Program-made: the position numbers and the translations under genes
Notes under the pieces: model-generated
What the model saw: only the letters and a program-made list of their open reading frames with translations
Databases searched by the model: none
What the model was told of the DNA's origin: nothing
Shown: positions 25,461 through 35,464 of the stretch, piece after piece
Position numbering within the stretch: position 1 is the first letter of the stretch
How the letters are laid out: each line of letters opens with the position of its first letter
Origin: Guillardia theta CCMP2712
Lineage: Eukaryota > Cryptophyceae > Pyrenomonadales > Geminigeraceae
Direction of reading: 5' to 3'
Length of the DNA stretch: 35,464 nt
Assembly (NCBI RefSeq): GCF_000315625.1
Contig: NW_005434653.1
Span: forward strand, 722,045 to 757,508

Positions 25461-27785
25461 AGGATAAAGCAAGACCGTGATAGCGTAGATGATGGGGTTC
25501 ATCGACTCAGCCCAGAAGATTCCAGTCTTGTCTACGTCAGGGATCCAGCGTCTCCAGATGAGGACGGCGAGGTCCACCTTGTCACAGGCGATAGTAGACA
25601 GGAACAAGTCCGCGAAGGGGCCGTCAGCGCCGAGATGGTAGGTGAAGGACGAGTCGCAGATGGACTTGAAGTGAGCCTCGAGGAGTTGTTGTTTCGTGAT
25701 GAGCTCTGTTATCAGCCACTTCTTCTCAAAGTCTCCTTGCAGCGGCAGGGTGCTGGTGTATCCTCGGAGATTCAAGGAGTGGAACCATGGCTCCTTCACC
25801 TCCCACTTCTCGCTCACCCGTTGGGCAGGACCAGACGCTGTGGAAGGAGACGCCTTGGAAGGAGGAGGAGGAGGAGGAGCCGTAAGGATGGCGTTGAGAC
25901 GCTTCAGGGAGCTCAAGGCTTCCAGCGACCCGTCTTTGAGTGCTTGCTCCAACGTCGTCCAGGAGATGTTGACGAACTGAAGGTATGGCAGCTCTGCTAG
26001 CAAGAGCTCGATCACCTGGGTCGAGGAATGCCGGAACGCTTCTACGAAGTTTTCCTCCAGAGACGCGAAGAAAGAGCCTTTGATCTCCAAGTCCTCCAGC
26101 CCTTGCCGCAGAAGCCTCGACAGCACGCGGGGACTTTGGAACTTGATCGCCATCGAGAGCCTCTGGTGGAAAAGATCGCCTGCCCCTCCTGACGGACTCT
26201 TGCTCATGTGCTCCAAGATACATTCCAGCATTGCGTCCTTGAAATCTCCCTCCTTGTGTGCGGCTCTGAGGTCGAACATACAGCAGCTGCCGCTGCCCGC
26301 TATGGCGCTCACCTCGTCCAGGAGCCTCAAGGCGTCGCTGTGTGTGTTGAGATTCGCAACCAGGTGGTACTGCTTCAGAGTCTCCATCACATTGCTTGCT
26401 GACCTCTGTCCTTGCAGACATTCTCTGAGTAAGACCTGCCTTGGATGTAGCTCCTGCAGTTCTTGCTTCCTCAGCCGAAGAGCGTCGCTGATAAGATCGG
26501 CTGCCCTCCCGCTGCCATTCACCACCAGGCAGGGAGTGTTTGCTTTGATAGCATCGTACAGAGTCTTCACTGAGAAAAAGTCATCAAACTTCTCATCGAC
26601 ATCTGCATGAGGCTACCTGACCCTTCCCCTCCTTGAACACAGATTGAGATCACAGGAATCGTTTGCGAGCGACCTTCTATGAGGGGGCTTTGGAGGTTTG
26701 CTTTGTCTTTGATCGCGCTTTCTAGGTTTGCTCTGAAAGTTGTTTCCTCCCCAAAACGTTCCTCATCCTTCAACCTGCCATTGTTGATCTTCTTGTCCAC
26801 CAGAATGAAGTGCGAGTGGTTGAAGTCCTGCGGGAAACATGGCGAGAGTGGTGAGTTGAGGTGCAAACATGAACATCGCAACAAGCAAGACAAGAGCAAC
26901 AGTCGGGAGTTATGCTCATGAAGATTGGAAGGAATTCATCACGACAACTCACCAGCATTTCTTTATTCGGTCCATTGGTTTGAAGCACACTAAACGAGCT
27001 GTGCGAGTTGACAGAGAAGGAGTTGTAGATGGGCTTCTCTTCCTGCTTGCCGTTGGGTGTCTGCAACAAGGAAACTCCTTTCAACCTCACATCAGATCAC
27101 TCGCAACTGAGACCTTTGACGTTGTGAGCACTTCGCTCCCCTTCACAACAGCCTGAGGTACGATCCCGAGCAGGTTGATGCTCATCTCATACTTGGCTCG
27201 CGCCTCTCCCACGTACCTAGACATCGTCAACCATGGAGCAAGGCCTGTCTCGCCTACTTCATGATGCCCGAGTGAGTTCCTCCGGTAACCACCAGCGGCT
27301 TCAGGTGCTTCAACCCCAGCACTACATCTCGCATGATCAACTCCTTGTGCTTGAAACTGAGGTCGAAGTACTTGGCCTGCCATCATCGTCGCTCACAAGA
27401 AACTCCCGCGAGCTCCTCATCTCACCCCTCCTGTCACAGACACGATGATCCCTGACTCAGTCAGACTCTTCCAGCCCTCGGATCTCGTCATGGCTTCCAG
27501 CACCGCCTGGGCGAACCTGGTCTCATCGACCTGGTCGCTCGAGACGACCATGAAGTGAGCGGGACTGCAGAGGTTATGCTCGCACCACTCGAAAGTCCCT
27601 GACTCAGGGCGAACCTCGGGGTCACGAGAGGTATTGGAGCCCGAGGATGCTGTGTCGGTCCATATGGGATGATGGAGACAGATGTCACCAGTAACACCTG
27701 GATACTTGTCGGATGAGGGAGATTGCTGATATGGATTCCCTTCTGAAAAACCTATCCCTGCTTGCATCTCTTTTGGCCGGATCAT
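22187..27785 (-). CDS. TRPM-like cation channel with N-terminal SLOG/LSDAT domain
   Basis: Exons (minus): 27785-27426, 27376-27258, 27216-27147, 27060-26953, 26827-26617, 26569-25476, 25237-25073, 24946-24680, 24489-24450, 24374-24224, 23915-23838, 23786-23676, 23622-23508, 23454-23405, 23281-23224, 23183-23085, 23041-23002, 22857-22748, 22715-22648 and 22604-22187. All phases agree, giving 1243 residues. The TRPM N-terminal homology region has IIVSVTGGAKYFDL, LVVTGGTHSGIMKYVGEA, HFILVD and LVVNGSGRAADLI (near 304-316), the nucleotide-binding-like LSDAT fold. S1-S2 starts near residue 812 (FLASPIIIFVANGLQLLVLT). An S4-like stretch follows (YLRLLQFVLAH). The pore region is near 1000-1030. S6 near 1046-1082 reads FLILTYVVLNVILLNLLIAL, followed by DTYQ and WLLDIHSITKEYSRID, PLNIICSLV, the TRPM TRP-helix block. 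There is no C-terminal enzyme domain. The likely role is a Ca2+/cation channel in the plasma or an internal membrane. Confidence 0.92.
24555..24682. repeat. 34-bp minisatellite, about four units, touching a splice donor
   Basis: The unit GTCGTCGGGGGCAGGAGGGA plus CTGAGGGCAAGAGA repeats at about 24555, 24591, 24625 and 24659. The last, partial unit ends in exon 8 of the TRPM-like gene, whose donor is at 24679-24678. Each unit therefore carries a copy of the TCA|GTCCCT donor context on the minus strand. Confidence 0.85.
24962..25045. repeat. (GAGGAC)n then (GGC)n repeat
   Basis: A triplet/hexamer array inside the TRPM-like intron 24947-25072. Confidence 0.85.
25370..25456. repeat. (CAG)n trinucleotide repeat
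   Basis: An uninterrupted CAG tract of about 29 units, in the TRPM-like intron 25238-25475. It reads (CTG)n on the transcribed sense strand. Confidence 0.95.
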
Positions 27786-28630
27786 GATCGACCTGTCTCG
27801 ACATGGTAAGATTGCGAGCTTTCATTCTAAGAACCCTTGAGAATATCCGCCAATCGATCCCACAACATCCCTCCCCTTCCCCGCCCTCTCCCCACACACG
27901 TCCATTTCTCTGTCCCTCTCCTCCACCATCTCTCCTCTCGGATCCTCTAGTGTACAATAAAAAAGAGATGCGGCTAGTCGGCTACCCTACCCCCTCTTTT
28001 CCCCTGGACCACCCCTCAAATCATAGTCTTGCGCCCCTCACTCCTCCAAGGGATGACCAGCATCACTCAATTCACCATGAGACGTAGTGCCGCCCCTCAT
28101 CCCCTCTCAGTGCCGCTGCTAACTGTGCCCCTCATCCCCTCTGAGTGGTCACCAGTAGTGTCGCTCTCAGCCATGCCTTCATCCCGGCGGGATCAGTGGC
28201 CCGGCGGCGCGCACCGTCAGCCTGTGAGGCGTCACTAGTACCAGTGCCATGCATGATGAAGAGGGCCGCCCGGCATACTCGGACCGTACAGTCAGCGGCA
28301 GACCGAGCTGCCACTGGGCCGGCCCCGGCCCGGGTCACCGTGTGACAAGTCGACCGGGATCGCACTGCATGCCACCGCCAGCTGAGCCGCCGCCGCCGCG
28401 TGCCAGTCAGCTAGAGCGCCGAGTTAACAAAACTCTCCTGTAAATCCAGACGCGCCGTGTGAGACGAAGAGGAGGCCTTCCTATTCCTACTCGGAGTCTT
28501 GCTAAGGTCCTCTCACTGAGTCATGTCGGGACTCACGGTGCCGCTTGGGTTCCGACAAGCCAAGTTGCAGCTGAGGTCGATACTTCATATCATCGGATGT
28601 CTGCATCACTTTGTCAGAGTACAAGGCCCG

Positions 28631-29020
28631 TTTCCCGCCGGCTCCCAGATTCCAGATTCCAGATTTTTTCATACAAATATCATAGTAACTGAGTCAATCA
28701 AGTTCTTTTTTTTCTCCTCCAAATGTTCAGTGGGAGAACTCAACTATAAGTCATTTTAATTTGAGAATGAAACGATGCGGTTGACTTTCCCAGTTTTTGC
28801 TTTTCGAATGGGCAGGCACTATATATGTTGAAATATACTATCAGCTCAATCGAGAAAAATTGTTAGAATGTAGGGAGGGTACGCTGGGAGCATCAAATAT
28901 GAACAGGCAGTGGACCCACCCCCTGTCAGTATGTATTGAAAGCACCGGTGAATATTTCGGGGTAAATTTCAAATCACTTTCAATAAAGTAAAAAATCTGG
29001 AATCTGGGAGCCGGCGGGAA
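28631..29020. mobile_element. MITE-like element with about 30-bp terminal inverted repeats
   Basis: The left end CGTTTCCCGCCGGCTCCCAG plus ATTCCAGATT (from 28629/28630) recurs perfectly as its reverse complement ending at about 29022. The left copy has one extra CCAGATT unit. Between the ends lie about 320 bp of AT-rich sequence with no coding frame of note, quite unlike the GC-rich sequence on both sides. No transposase is present, so if mobile it is non-autonomous. A target-site duplication is not clear. Confidence 0.65.
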
Positions 29021-29961
29021 ACGGCCCCAAGTCTAACCAATTCAGGCTGTGCCGGACTGTGCTCTCCGTCGCCGCACTGGCCGCCTGAGCGGCCGCTCGA
29101 ATGGTCGACTCCGAGTCAGTACCGTACCGTTCGGTGCCAGAGTCCTTGCCAGTACGGCGGCCCCGCCCCCGGGGATGATCAACCGTCATTATCAGTGTGA
29201 CTCAGGCTTCGACGGTAAACTTTTCAAATTTCTTCAGCTTTATGAGCCGCCAGGCTCACAAGTTATTTCAGTGAGGGATGCCGGCGCCGGGCTCGGACGG
29301 TCGGACGAGTAGTAGTACCGGCCCGCCGGGCACCCCCGGACCTCTTGACGGCACCGTCCACTGCACTTGAACATACGGCCCTTCCATCCTGGCTCACGTA
29401 CCCCTTGCAGCCCACACCCACCTCTAATTGTCCATACCCCACCCCTAAGGAGTGTATCCCTCTTTCTTATGGTATTTACCCCACCCTTTGTCTTCTTACA
29501 AAGAAGTGACGAGTAATCAGGCGACCTACCACCGGTACTTGAAATCACCCCCACCCCCTATTCCCAACACATGACCACCAGCCTGACATCAGGCTACCCC
29601 CTTCGTCACCCCTCGATGAAAAGTCAAGATCCTGGTCCAGAAGGGGTGGGGTATATGACCCTACCCCCAATTCGTCCCGTATGCATCCAGCGTTCTCCTC
29701 GTTCCCTACCCACCCCTTATTATAAATTGAACCAGGAAAAAGGGGGTACTAAACCCCCGGGTTGCAGCTTCACCACCCCAACTCGATTTTTCACCCCTGA
29801 CTTCCCCTTCCTAACTCTTGAAATACGGGGTGGGGTGATATACCCCCCCTTCCTCGCTACCCTCATCTTTTCAACAACTACCCCCGTAAATAAAGCAAAA
29901 TTTCTTCGCCGAGCGGGGGTGCTCTATGACCCCCACCCCCTCTCTGGTCGACCTGACGGGT

Positions 29962-29972
29962 TTCTTTATATA
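29962..29972 (+). promoter_or_regulatory. TATA box of the LHC gene
   Basis: TTTATATAAGG lies about 35-45 bp upstream of the LHC start codon at 30006. This implies a very short 5' leader. Confidence 0.7.
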
Positions 29973-30005
29973 AGGGGTGTGCCCTCCTCGTTCCCACACA
30001 CCGCC

Positions 30006-31041
30006 ATGCTCCGATCAACCATCTTGGCTGCCGTCGCTGCCTCCGCTGCCGCCTTTACTGCGCCAGCTGGCTTCCTCAGGCCCTCTGCTCGTAAGGATAC
30101 CCTCCTTCGTTCATTGTGTGTTCATGAGATGCGCGTGCTCGGACCGCTGCAGGGCATGTTGCTTTGACAGAGGGAAAGTTGACTGGTTTTCATATTGCAA
30201 GGGAGATGGTTCTGTTGATTGATAGATCCTCATATCAAGATGCATTTTGATTTCATCACTGTGTATTTTCTCATGCGTTCTGTTTGTTTTCCAAGTTCTA
30301 TCATGCTGTTGTAGTTGGCATGTGACAGTTGGATGGTCTTGTTGTGCGCTCGATGGTAACATGTTTGCATCAGGCGTTGCTGCCAAGAATGGCCCTACCA
30401 TGCAGCTGTACAGGGATGGACAGCTCCAGGGACTTGGCGTGATCGCCATCCCGGGAACTGAGCGCCCCAAGAACTTGGATGGAACCCTCGTTGGAGACGT
30501 CGGCTTTGACCCGCTCGGTGAGTTTGCAGTAGCCCGGTGTATCGCAATGCTGACCAGTCTGACAGGATTCTCTAATTGGCTCAACCTGTATTGGGCCCGC
30601 GAGGCCGAGATCAAGCACGGACGTGTTGCCATGCTTGCCGCGACCGGAATGATCGTGCAGGACTTGTACAAGTTCCCCGGAGTTCAGAAGACCTTCGGTG
30701 ATGCCGCCATGATGAAGCTCCACAACCTCGCCGTTGAGCAGGGAGCCATGCAGCAGCTCCTGCTCTGGTTGGGTCTCCTTGAGATCCTCACCGGCCTCCC
30801 CGCCGTCATCCAGGGCCTTAAGGGCTCCGAGCGCACCCCTGGTGACTTCGGATTCGATCCCCTCGGCTGCGGCCGCAACCCCGAGACTCTCGCTCGCCGC
30901 CAGCTCACTGAGCTCAAGAACGGACGCCTTGCCATGATCGCTGTCGGCGGCATGGTTCACCACTACCTCCTCGTCGGCCGCGGACCCATCGAGTTCATCA
31001 AGAACATCCCCAACTTCAAGAACCCCCTCCCCCCTTTCTAA
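30006..31041 (+). CDS. Chlorophyll-binding light-harvesting complex protein (red-lineage LHC type)
   Basis: A nuclear-encoded plastid antenna protein. Exons: 30006-30090, 30374-30517 and 30566-31041, giving 234 residues. The presequence (ILAAVAASAAAFTAPAGF, then LRPSAR) is a signal peptide followed by a transit segment beginning with Phe, as expected for a secondary red plastid. The mature part has ENLDGT-like KNLDGTLVGDVGFDPLGFS. The first helix has the chlorophyll-ligand motif EIKHGRVAMLA, and the third helix has ELKNGRLAMIAVGG. Between them are a second helix (LLLWLGLLEILTGLPAVI) and a repeat of GDFGFDPLG. Both E...R salt-bridge pairs are intact. The fit to Lhcr-like or cryptophyte LHC proteins is good, but the exact subfamily cannot be told here. 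The second intron (30518-30565) is 48 nt, in frame and stop-free. It must be removed, because it interrupts FDPLG|FSNW. Confidence 0.97.
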
Positions 31042-31261
31042 GTCGCTGTAGCAGATTTTTAGGCGTTGATTTATTGAAATAGTCACTCAAAACTGATTTA
31101 ACTTAAGTGCTATGAGTCTTGAGGAGATTCATGTTGCGACGATGATGCCTGTGTTGACGAGGGTTTGGACCAGATGCTTGTGTCGCACGTGAACATACAT
31201 TTACTGCAACTAATCGTTCCAACCCGTTACCTCGAGTGTCGTGTATTCTTACGGCCCTCCC

Positions 31262-34200
31262 TCACCAAAGGCGATATCCCTCGTAGATTACTTGCAGCCT
31301 CGTCCTCTCTATCAGCAAGCTCTCCTCGCTCAACGACGTATCCTTCTCCTCCTTCAATCTCCTCATCGACTGCTGCAACTGGTACCCCTGAGGAAAGGGA
31401 GGCTTGAACCGGTGCAGCCTCCTCCTCTGCTCCTCCACCTCCTCTCCCTGCGCCCGCTCTGGGTCGGTCTCTCGGAGGAGGGCGATGCGGTCGGTGAAGT
31501 TGGCCCGCATGTTGGCGATGAGGAGCGGATCGGCCTCGACATGGATGCGAAGCCTTGTGCGTGCTGAGCCAAGGGAGTTGGCGACAGTGACCTGGAGGGA
31601 GTGAGGTCAGAGAGACAGAGAGGAGGGGAGAGGAGGGAGCGGCAAGGGGAGACAAGGAGGGAGTTGATCTACACATGAGACTGGGGACGACGTGGAGCGA
31701 GTGGAAGGAGGAGGAGCAGATACAGAGACGAAGCAAGTGGAAGGGATGGTCAGGAGAAGAAGTGCAGAGAAGTGCAGAGGGAGAGGGAAGGGAGGGAGCG
31801 AACTGTCCAGGAGGCGTTACCTCGAAGTGCCCGTCTGACTCGACCTTGGGTACCCCGTGAATGGCACCGGAATGAGCATCGAGGAAGAGGCCGTCGCAGA
31901 GGTCAGGGAGTACACGGAACGACAGCTTCTCCTCCTCCTCCATCCAACGCTGCGAGTCCCATCGCTCCCCGTTCACGAGGGGGCAGGGGACGTTGACCTC
32001 CGAGTTGGTCAGGCAGCTGACGGCGTCCTGTTCGTACTTGAGGTCGACGGGGATGTTTGCTGCATGCTTCTTGTCAAAGTGCATGATGGAGAGGATCTTT
32101 TGTGACAGTCCCTCCAGCTCCTTCAGCTTCTCCTCCTCCCCCACTGACGCCAGCAGGAACCTTGCCTCCTGCGCTGCCCCCTGCGCGCTCCACACGTCTC
32201 CCTTCCCCTTGAGGAGGAGGCCACCTCCGTCCCCGCTCTTGTCGTCCCCTCCCTGTTCGATCCTCAGCGACCCCAGCAGCTTCAGCGCCGCGTCGAGCTT
32301 GTTCAGCCCCTTCCTCCTCGTCTCCTCGACTCTCCCTGCTATCAGCTCCTCTACCCTCGCCAGCTTCTGCTCGAACGATCGCGCAAAGGAGGATCGGCAG
32401 AGGACGAGCGCGCGGCCTATGGAGTTGTAAGGGAAGGGGAGTGAGGGCAGACGAGGAGATAGAAGACATTAGGAGAGCATGGCGCATTAATGGCAGGCAA
32501 CACAAGCACGCGAAGCTTTGCGGGAAAGCAGAATAGGGGAAGAGGAAGTGGTAGTGGTGGTGGTGGTGGAGGAGGAGGAGAGGGAGAAGGAGGAGTCTTG
32601 GGTTGGAGACGAGGAGGATGGATAGGCAGCACCTGCCACCTGACGGGCCTGATCAAACATGAAGCATTTGACGGCGCTGTCCACCTGCAAACTCATCTGC
32701 CGGACTTGCTCCTGTCCCATCTCGCAGGAACGGATCATTTGCAGGAAGTCGTCGACCTTGTTCTTGCTCAGAGTTCTCAGCGTAAAGAAAGGAGTCTCTT
32801 CCTCTTCCAGCATCCGCAGCGCTGCTCTGATCCCTTCCTCGTCCCAGAGGCGTTCGGGCCTTCTCCTCCTGCCCTCCTGCTCCTCCTGCTCCTCCTGCCC
32901 TTCCTCCTCCTCACTCTCTCTTGCTTCTTCCTCGTCCACGTCTTCCTCGCCAGAGGAGAAGAGATCCGTGTCATTCCTCCTCGCAGCATCCCATGTGCGC
33001 CTCTCCTCCGCGCTCATCGCTGCCTCCTCCTCTTCCTTGATCGCGTCCTCCCGCATGTACCTCCCGCTGACAGAGAAGTATCGGAAGACCACCTCCTTCT
33101 TCCGCTGCTCTGCCTTGGCTCTCTCCACCCCTCCCACTTGCTCCAGCGTCTCCCAACCTTCCGCTAGGCTCTCTCGAGCAAGCGAGAGGTCACCCTCCAG
33201 CAGGGCAGCAGCAGCGCCGTTGAGAGCCACGAGCGCCTCACGCACAATCCCTTCCTCCATGAGCAAGAGCCGAACTTCTGCCTCCTCTACCTCCCTCCTC
33301 CTCCGGTTGGCCGAGTGGCCAGCGCTCAACTCTGCGTGCGCGCTGACCAGCAGCTCTCTTGCGCTTCCCAGCTCCTTCCTGTCCATCGCCTCTGCTGCTT
33401 CCGCCAGCCGGCGGCCCCCCCGAGCATTTGCCTCCTCCGCCAGCTCGATCGACATTCTTAGAGCCTCTCGCTCATCGTTCAGCAGCGTCTCCTCCCCGAT
33501 CTTCTCTACGATCATCCTGCTCCTCCTCAGCCGCTCCTTCGCCTCCTCGTAGCCCCCGGAGTACAGCTCGGCCCTTCCTTCCTCCAGCAGGACGACAGCA
33601 GCTGCCTTGCTCTGCGCAAACTCCTTGGCTACCAGCGCCTCCATGGCACAGAAGAGCCGGGCGTACATGAGGCGAGCAGGGGAGGAGCCTTTTCTGACCC
33701 TCCTCCAAGTGTCGATGATGATGATGGCAGCGAGGGAGCGGACGCGAAGGGCGACGAGGGCAGGACGGGAGTAGAGGATGTTCGCCTGTAAGATCCTCCT
33801 CCTCGCATCCTTGAGCAAGTCCGCGGCCCTTGACAGCTTTTCTTTGATCATCTCCTCCTGCTCGCTCGTGAGATCCTGGCGAGAAAGCGAGAGAGGGGGG
33901 TTGAAGGAGGAGGGAGGGAGGGAGAGGGAGGAAGGAGGAAGGAGGAGGAAAGAGGCTGGAGGAGGAAGTGGAGGAGGAGGGAGGAGGGAGGAGGGAGGAG
34001 GGAGGAGGGAGGAGGAGGGAGGAAGTGGGGGGAATTGGGAGGAGGAGGAGGAGGAGGAGGAGGATTTGTTGAAAATGTGCTGAGTCACCTCTGCCTTGAC
34101 TATGAACTGATCGGCCATCCATCTCGCTTTCCTCCTTACCTCAATGGTGCTGACCATGAGCCTTCGTAGCTGATCCTGCATCTCCAACATGAAGCTCCGC

Positions 34201-35464
34201 TTCTGCTCCATGCATCAGGAGTGAGTGAATAGCGCCAAGGATAGAGAAGGAGGATAGAGGAGGAGGAGGATAGAGGAGGAGGAGGGAGGGATGGTGGTCG
34301 AGGTAGAGAGCGGGTAGCTGAGCAGGCAGCAGAGGAGGGTAATGGACGAAGAGGAGGATGAGCGGGAGATGGAGAAGAAGCGTCGGTGATGGGAAGGAGA
34401 CAGAGGATGGAGAAGAGACGGGGGAAAAGAGGAGAGGAGGAAGGGGAGGGGATGAGATAAGCGTTGACCTTTTCTAGTGTGAGGACGACGAGATGGTCGG
34501 AGCTGTCAGACTTCTTGGCCTCTTGGAGGAGGGAATAGGACCGGTAGATCATCCTCTGAGTGCTGCGGTGGTCGACGTCGAACTCATCCCTTGCTCGCTC
34601 TGTCTTGCTGCTCTTCTTGATCGACTCAGCGATGAGCTGAAGAACTTCTGCATGTTTCTTCCCCCTCAGCCTGTTCCTCTCCTGTTCCCGGACAAGAGTT
34701 AATTTAATACCCCTGCTCTGCTCTGCTCTGCCGTGCTCTGCTCTGCTCTGCTCTGCTCTTGTCTCCTCTGCTCCTCTCTCGCTTTGTCTTGTCCTCCTCG
34801 CCTCTCCTCTCTCTCCCTTCTCCTCTCCTCACCATGACATAGCCCGTTATCTTCTCCATCTCCGCATGATCCATCTCCCCGCTCGAAGGGAAGTTGACGC
34901 CGATCGGAATACGCGAAGTCCTCCTGTACCAATTTCAATCTTTGGTTCCTCCTCCTGCTCCCTGCTCCCTTCTCCCTGCTCCCTCCTTCCTGCTGCTCTC
35001 CCTCCATTCTGCCCCGTGCACCTACCTCCTGCCTTTATCTCCCCTCTTCCCCTCGTTCTCCCCTCCTCCTCCTCCTCCTCCTCCTCCTCCTCCTCACTTG
35101 TGTGGAGCCATGTCCGAGTACCAATCCTCGGGAAAGGCGACCTGAGCCGAGTCAAGCGCTGAAGGTGAAGGGGAAGGAAGAGAAGGAAGAGGAAGAGGAG
35201 AGGAGAGGAGAGGAGAGGAGAGGAGAGGGAAGAGAAAAAGGATGGGGAGGATGGGAGGAGGAAATTTGACCATCACGACTGCATCGTAGCACTCGTCTTC
35301 TTCTGGATGCATGACCTGAAATGTAACTGTCAGAAGAGAGGTGGGGGGGAGGGGAGGAGAGAAAAAGGGGGCGTGGGGAGGAGGAAGAGGGAGGAGGGAA
35401 AGAGGGGAGGAGGAGGAGGGAGGGGAGGAGGGGAGGGAGGAGGGAGGAGGAGGAGGAGGAGGAA
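31262..35464 (-). CDS. Large helical protein with Ig-like (He_PIG-type) domain (5' end beyond right edge)
   Basis: Exons in the window (minus): 35315-35271, 35141-35098, 34923-34833, 34681-34469, 34205-34089, 33875-32633, 32416-31821 and 31591-31262. They are in phase, giving at least 892 residues; upstream exons are missing. The first exons (FPEDWYSDMAPHK, RIPIGVNFPSSGEM) are unrecognised. The middle is long amphipathic helix (34681-32700), alternating Ala/Glu/Arg-rich, with an acidic linker near 32900. Across the junction of the last two exons, CDGLFLDAHSGAIHGVP followed by GHFEVTVANSLGSARTRL fits the putative Ig-like He_PIG/cadherin-like pattern (LDxxTGxIxGxP...FxVTVxNSxG). The C-terminus is a further charged helix. 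The domain type suggests adhesion or scaffolding, but no signal or membrane segment is visible in this part. Introns are GGA-rich. Confidence 0.8.
33900..34072. repeat. GGA/GGGA-rich intron repeats
   Basis: Imperfect GGAGGA/GGGAGGA arrays fill the intron between exons 34205-34089 and 33875-32633. Confidence 0.85.
34711..34760. repeat. (CTCTG)n pentanucleotide repeat
   Basis: About ten CTCTG units with a CCGTG variant, inside the intron 34682-34832 of the Ig-like gene. Confidence 0.9.
35325..35464. repeat. GGA-rich low-complexity sequence at the right edge
   Basis: Purine-rich GGAGGA/GGGGAGG sequence, presumably the intron upstream of exon 35315-35271 of the Ig-like gene. No exon is seen in it. 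Confidence 0.8.

Larger units (their letters stand above)
27786..30005. other. 2.2-kb divergent intergenic region between the TRPM-like (-) and LHC (+) genes
   Basis: No gene is recognised. Order: pyrimidine-rich leader of the TRPM-like gene; a C-rich stretch at 27980-28150 with a short direct repeat (CCCCTCATCCCCTCT at about 28093 and 28131); a GC-rich island at about 28180-28640; an AT-rich inverted-repeat element at 28631-29020; a second GC-rich island at 29040-29345; a TACCCC-studded block at 29390-29960; then the LHC TATA box. Confidence 0.65.

Noticed and set aside
28145-28443. Short GC-rich frames with Arg/Ala/Pro-rich translations
   Set aside because: They fall in the GC-rich intergenic island; open frames there reflect composition and no protein family is visible.
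29571-30167. A 198-codon plus frame overlapping the LHC start
   Set aside because: It reads through the TACCCC block and the TATA box; the LHC start at 30006 with its signal peptide is the real one.

Overview
This is eukaryotic nuclear DNA from a photosynthetic protist. Coding sequence is broken by many short GT-AG introns, mostly about 40-160 nt, and proteins can be rebuilt by joining exons in matching phase. A light-harvesting protein (30006-31041) and two other proteins carry N-terminal extensions that look like secondary-plastid targeting sequences. In the light-harvesting protein a phenylalanine follows the likely signal-peptide cleavage site. Together with balanced GC and heavy triplet-repeat content, this suggests a cryptophyte such as Guillardia. 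That assignment is an inference, and other chlorophyll-c algae are not excluded.

Layout, left to right. 1-1644 (-): N-terminal half of VPS15/PIK3R4, running off the left edge. 2461-5481 (+): an HCF107/Mbb1-like HAT-repeat protein. 5666-9835 (-): a 19-exon gene for a secretory DUF268 protein. 9889-10639 or further (+): a small cysteine-rich, probably thylakoid-lumen protein, starting 53 bp from the DUF268 start. 10858-about 11875 (-): an unrecognised small protein. 12760-14311 (-): a secreted protein made of two tandem-repeat domains. 15674-18833 (+): a SAM-domain coiled-coil protein with CTFxPxL motifs. 18948-20133 (-): a microsomal glutathione S-transferase 3-like (MAPEG) protein. 22187-27785 (-): a complete TRPM-like cation channel, 20 exons and 1243 residues. 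30006-31041 (+): a chlorophyll-binding light-harvesting protein. 31262-35464 (-): a large helical protein with an Ig-like domain, running off the right edge.

The genes do not form a pathway. They are ordinary nuclear genes in mixed orientation with tight convergent ends: 184 bp between HCF107-like and DUF268, 114 bp between the SAM gene and MGST3, and 220 bp between LHC and the Ig-like gene. No RNA genes, CRISPR arrays or bacterial-type elements were seen.

The most unusual material is in the intergenic regions upstream of genes. Three blocks (14937-15660, 20510-21060, 29390-29960) are studded with TACCCC/GGGGTA motifs at quasi-regular spacing. Very GC-rich islands dense in short palindromes lie at 1850-1930, 12020-12440, 28180-28640 and 29040-29345. 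One pair of islands flanks an AT-rich, roughly 390 bp MITE-like element with 30 bp inverted ends. Long triplet repeats sit mainly inside introns. Gene models marked with exon coordinates were built by hand from reading frame, splice signals and phase. They have not been checked against transcripts.
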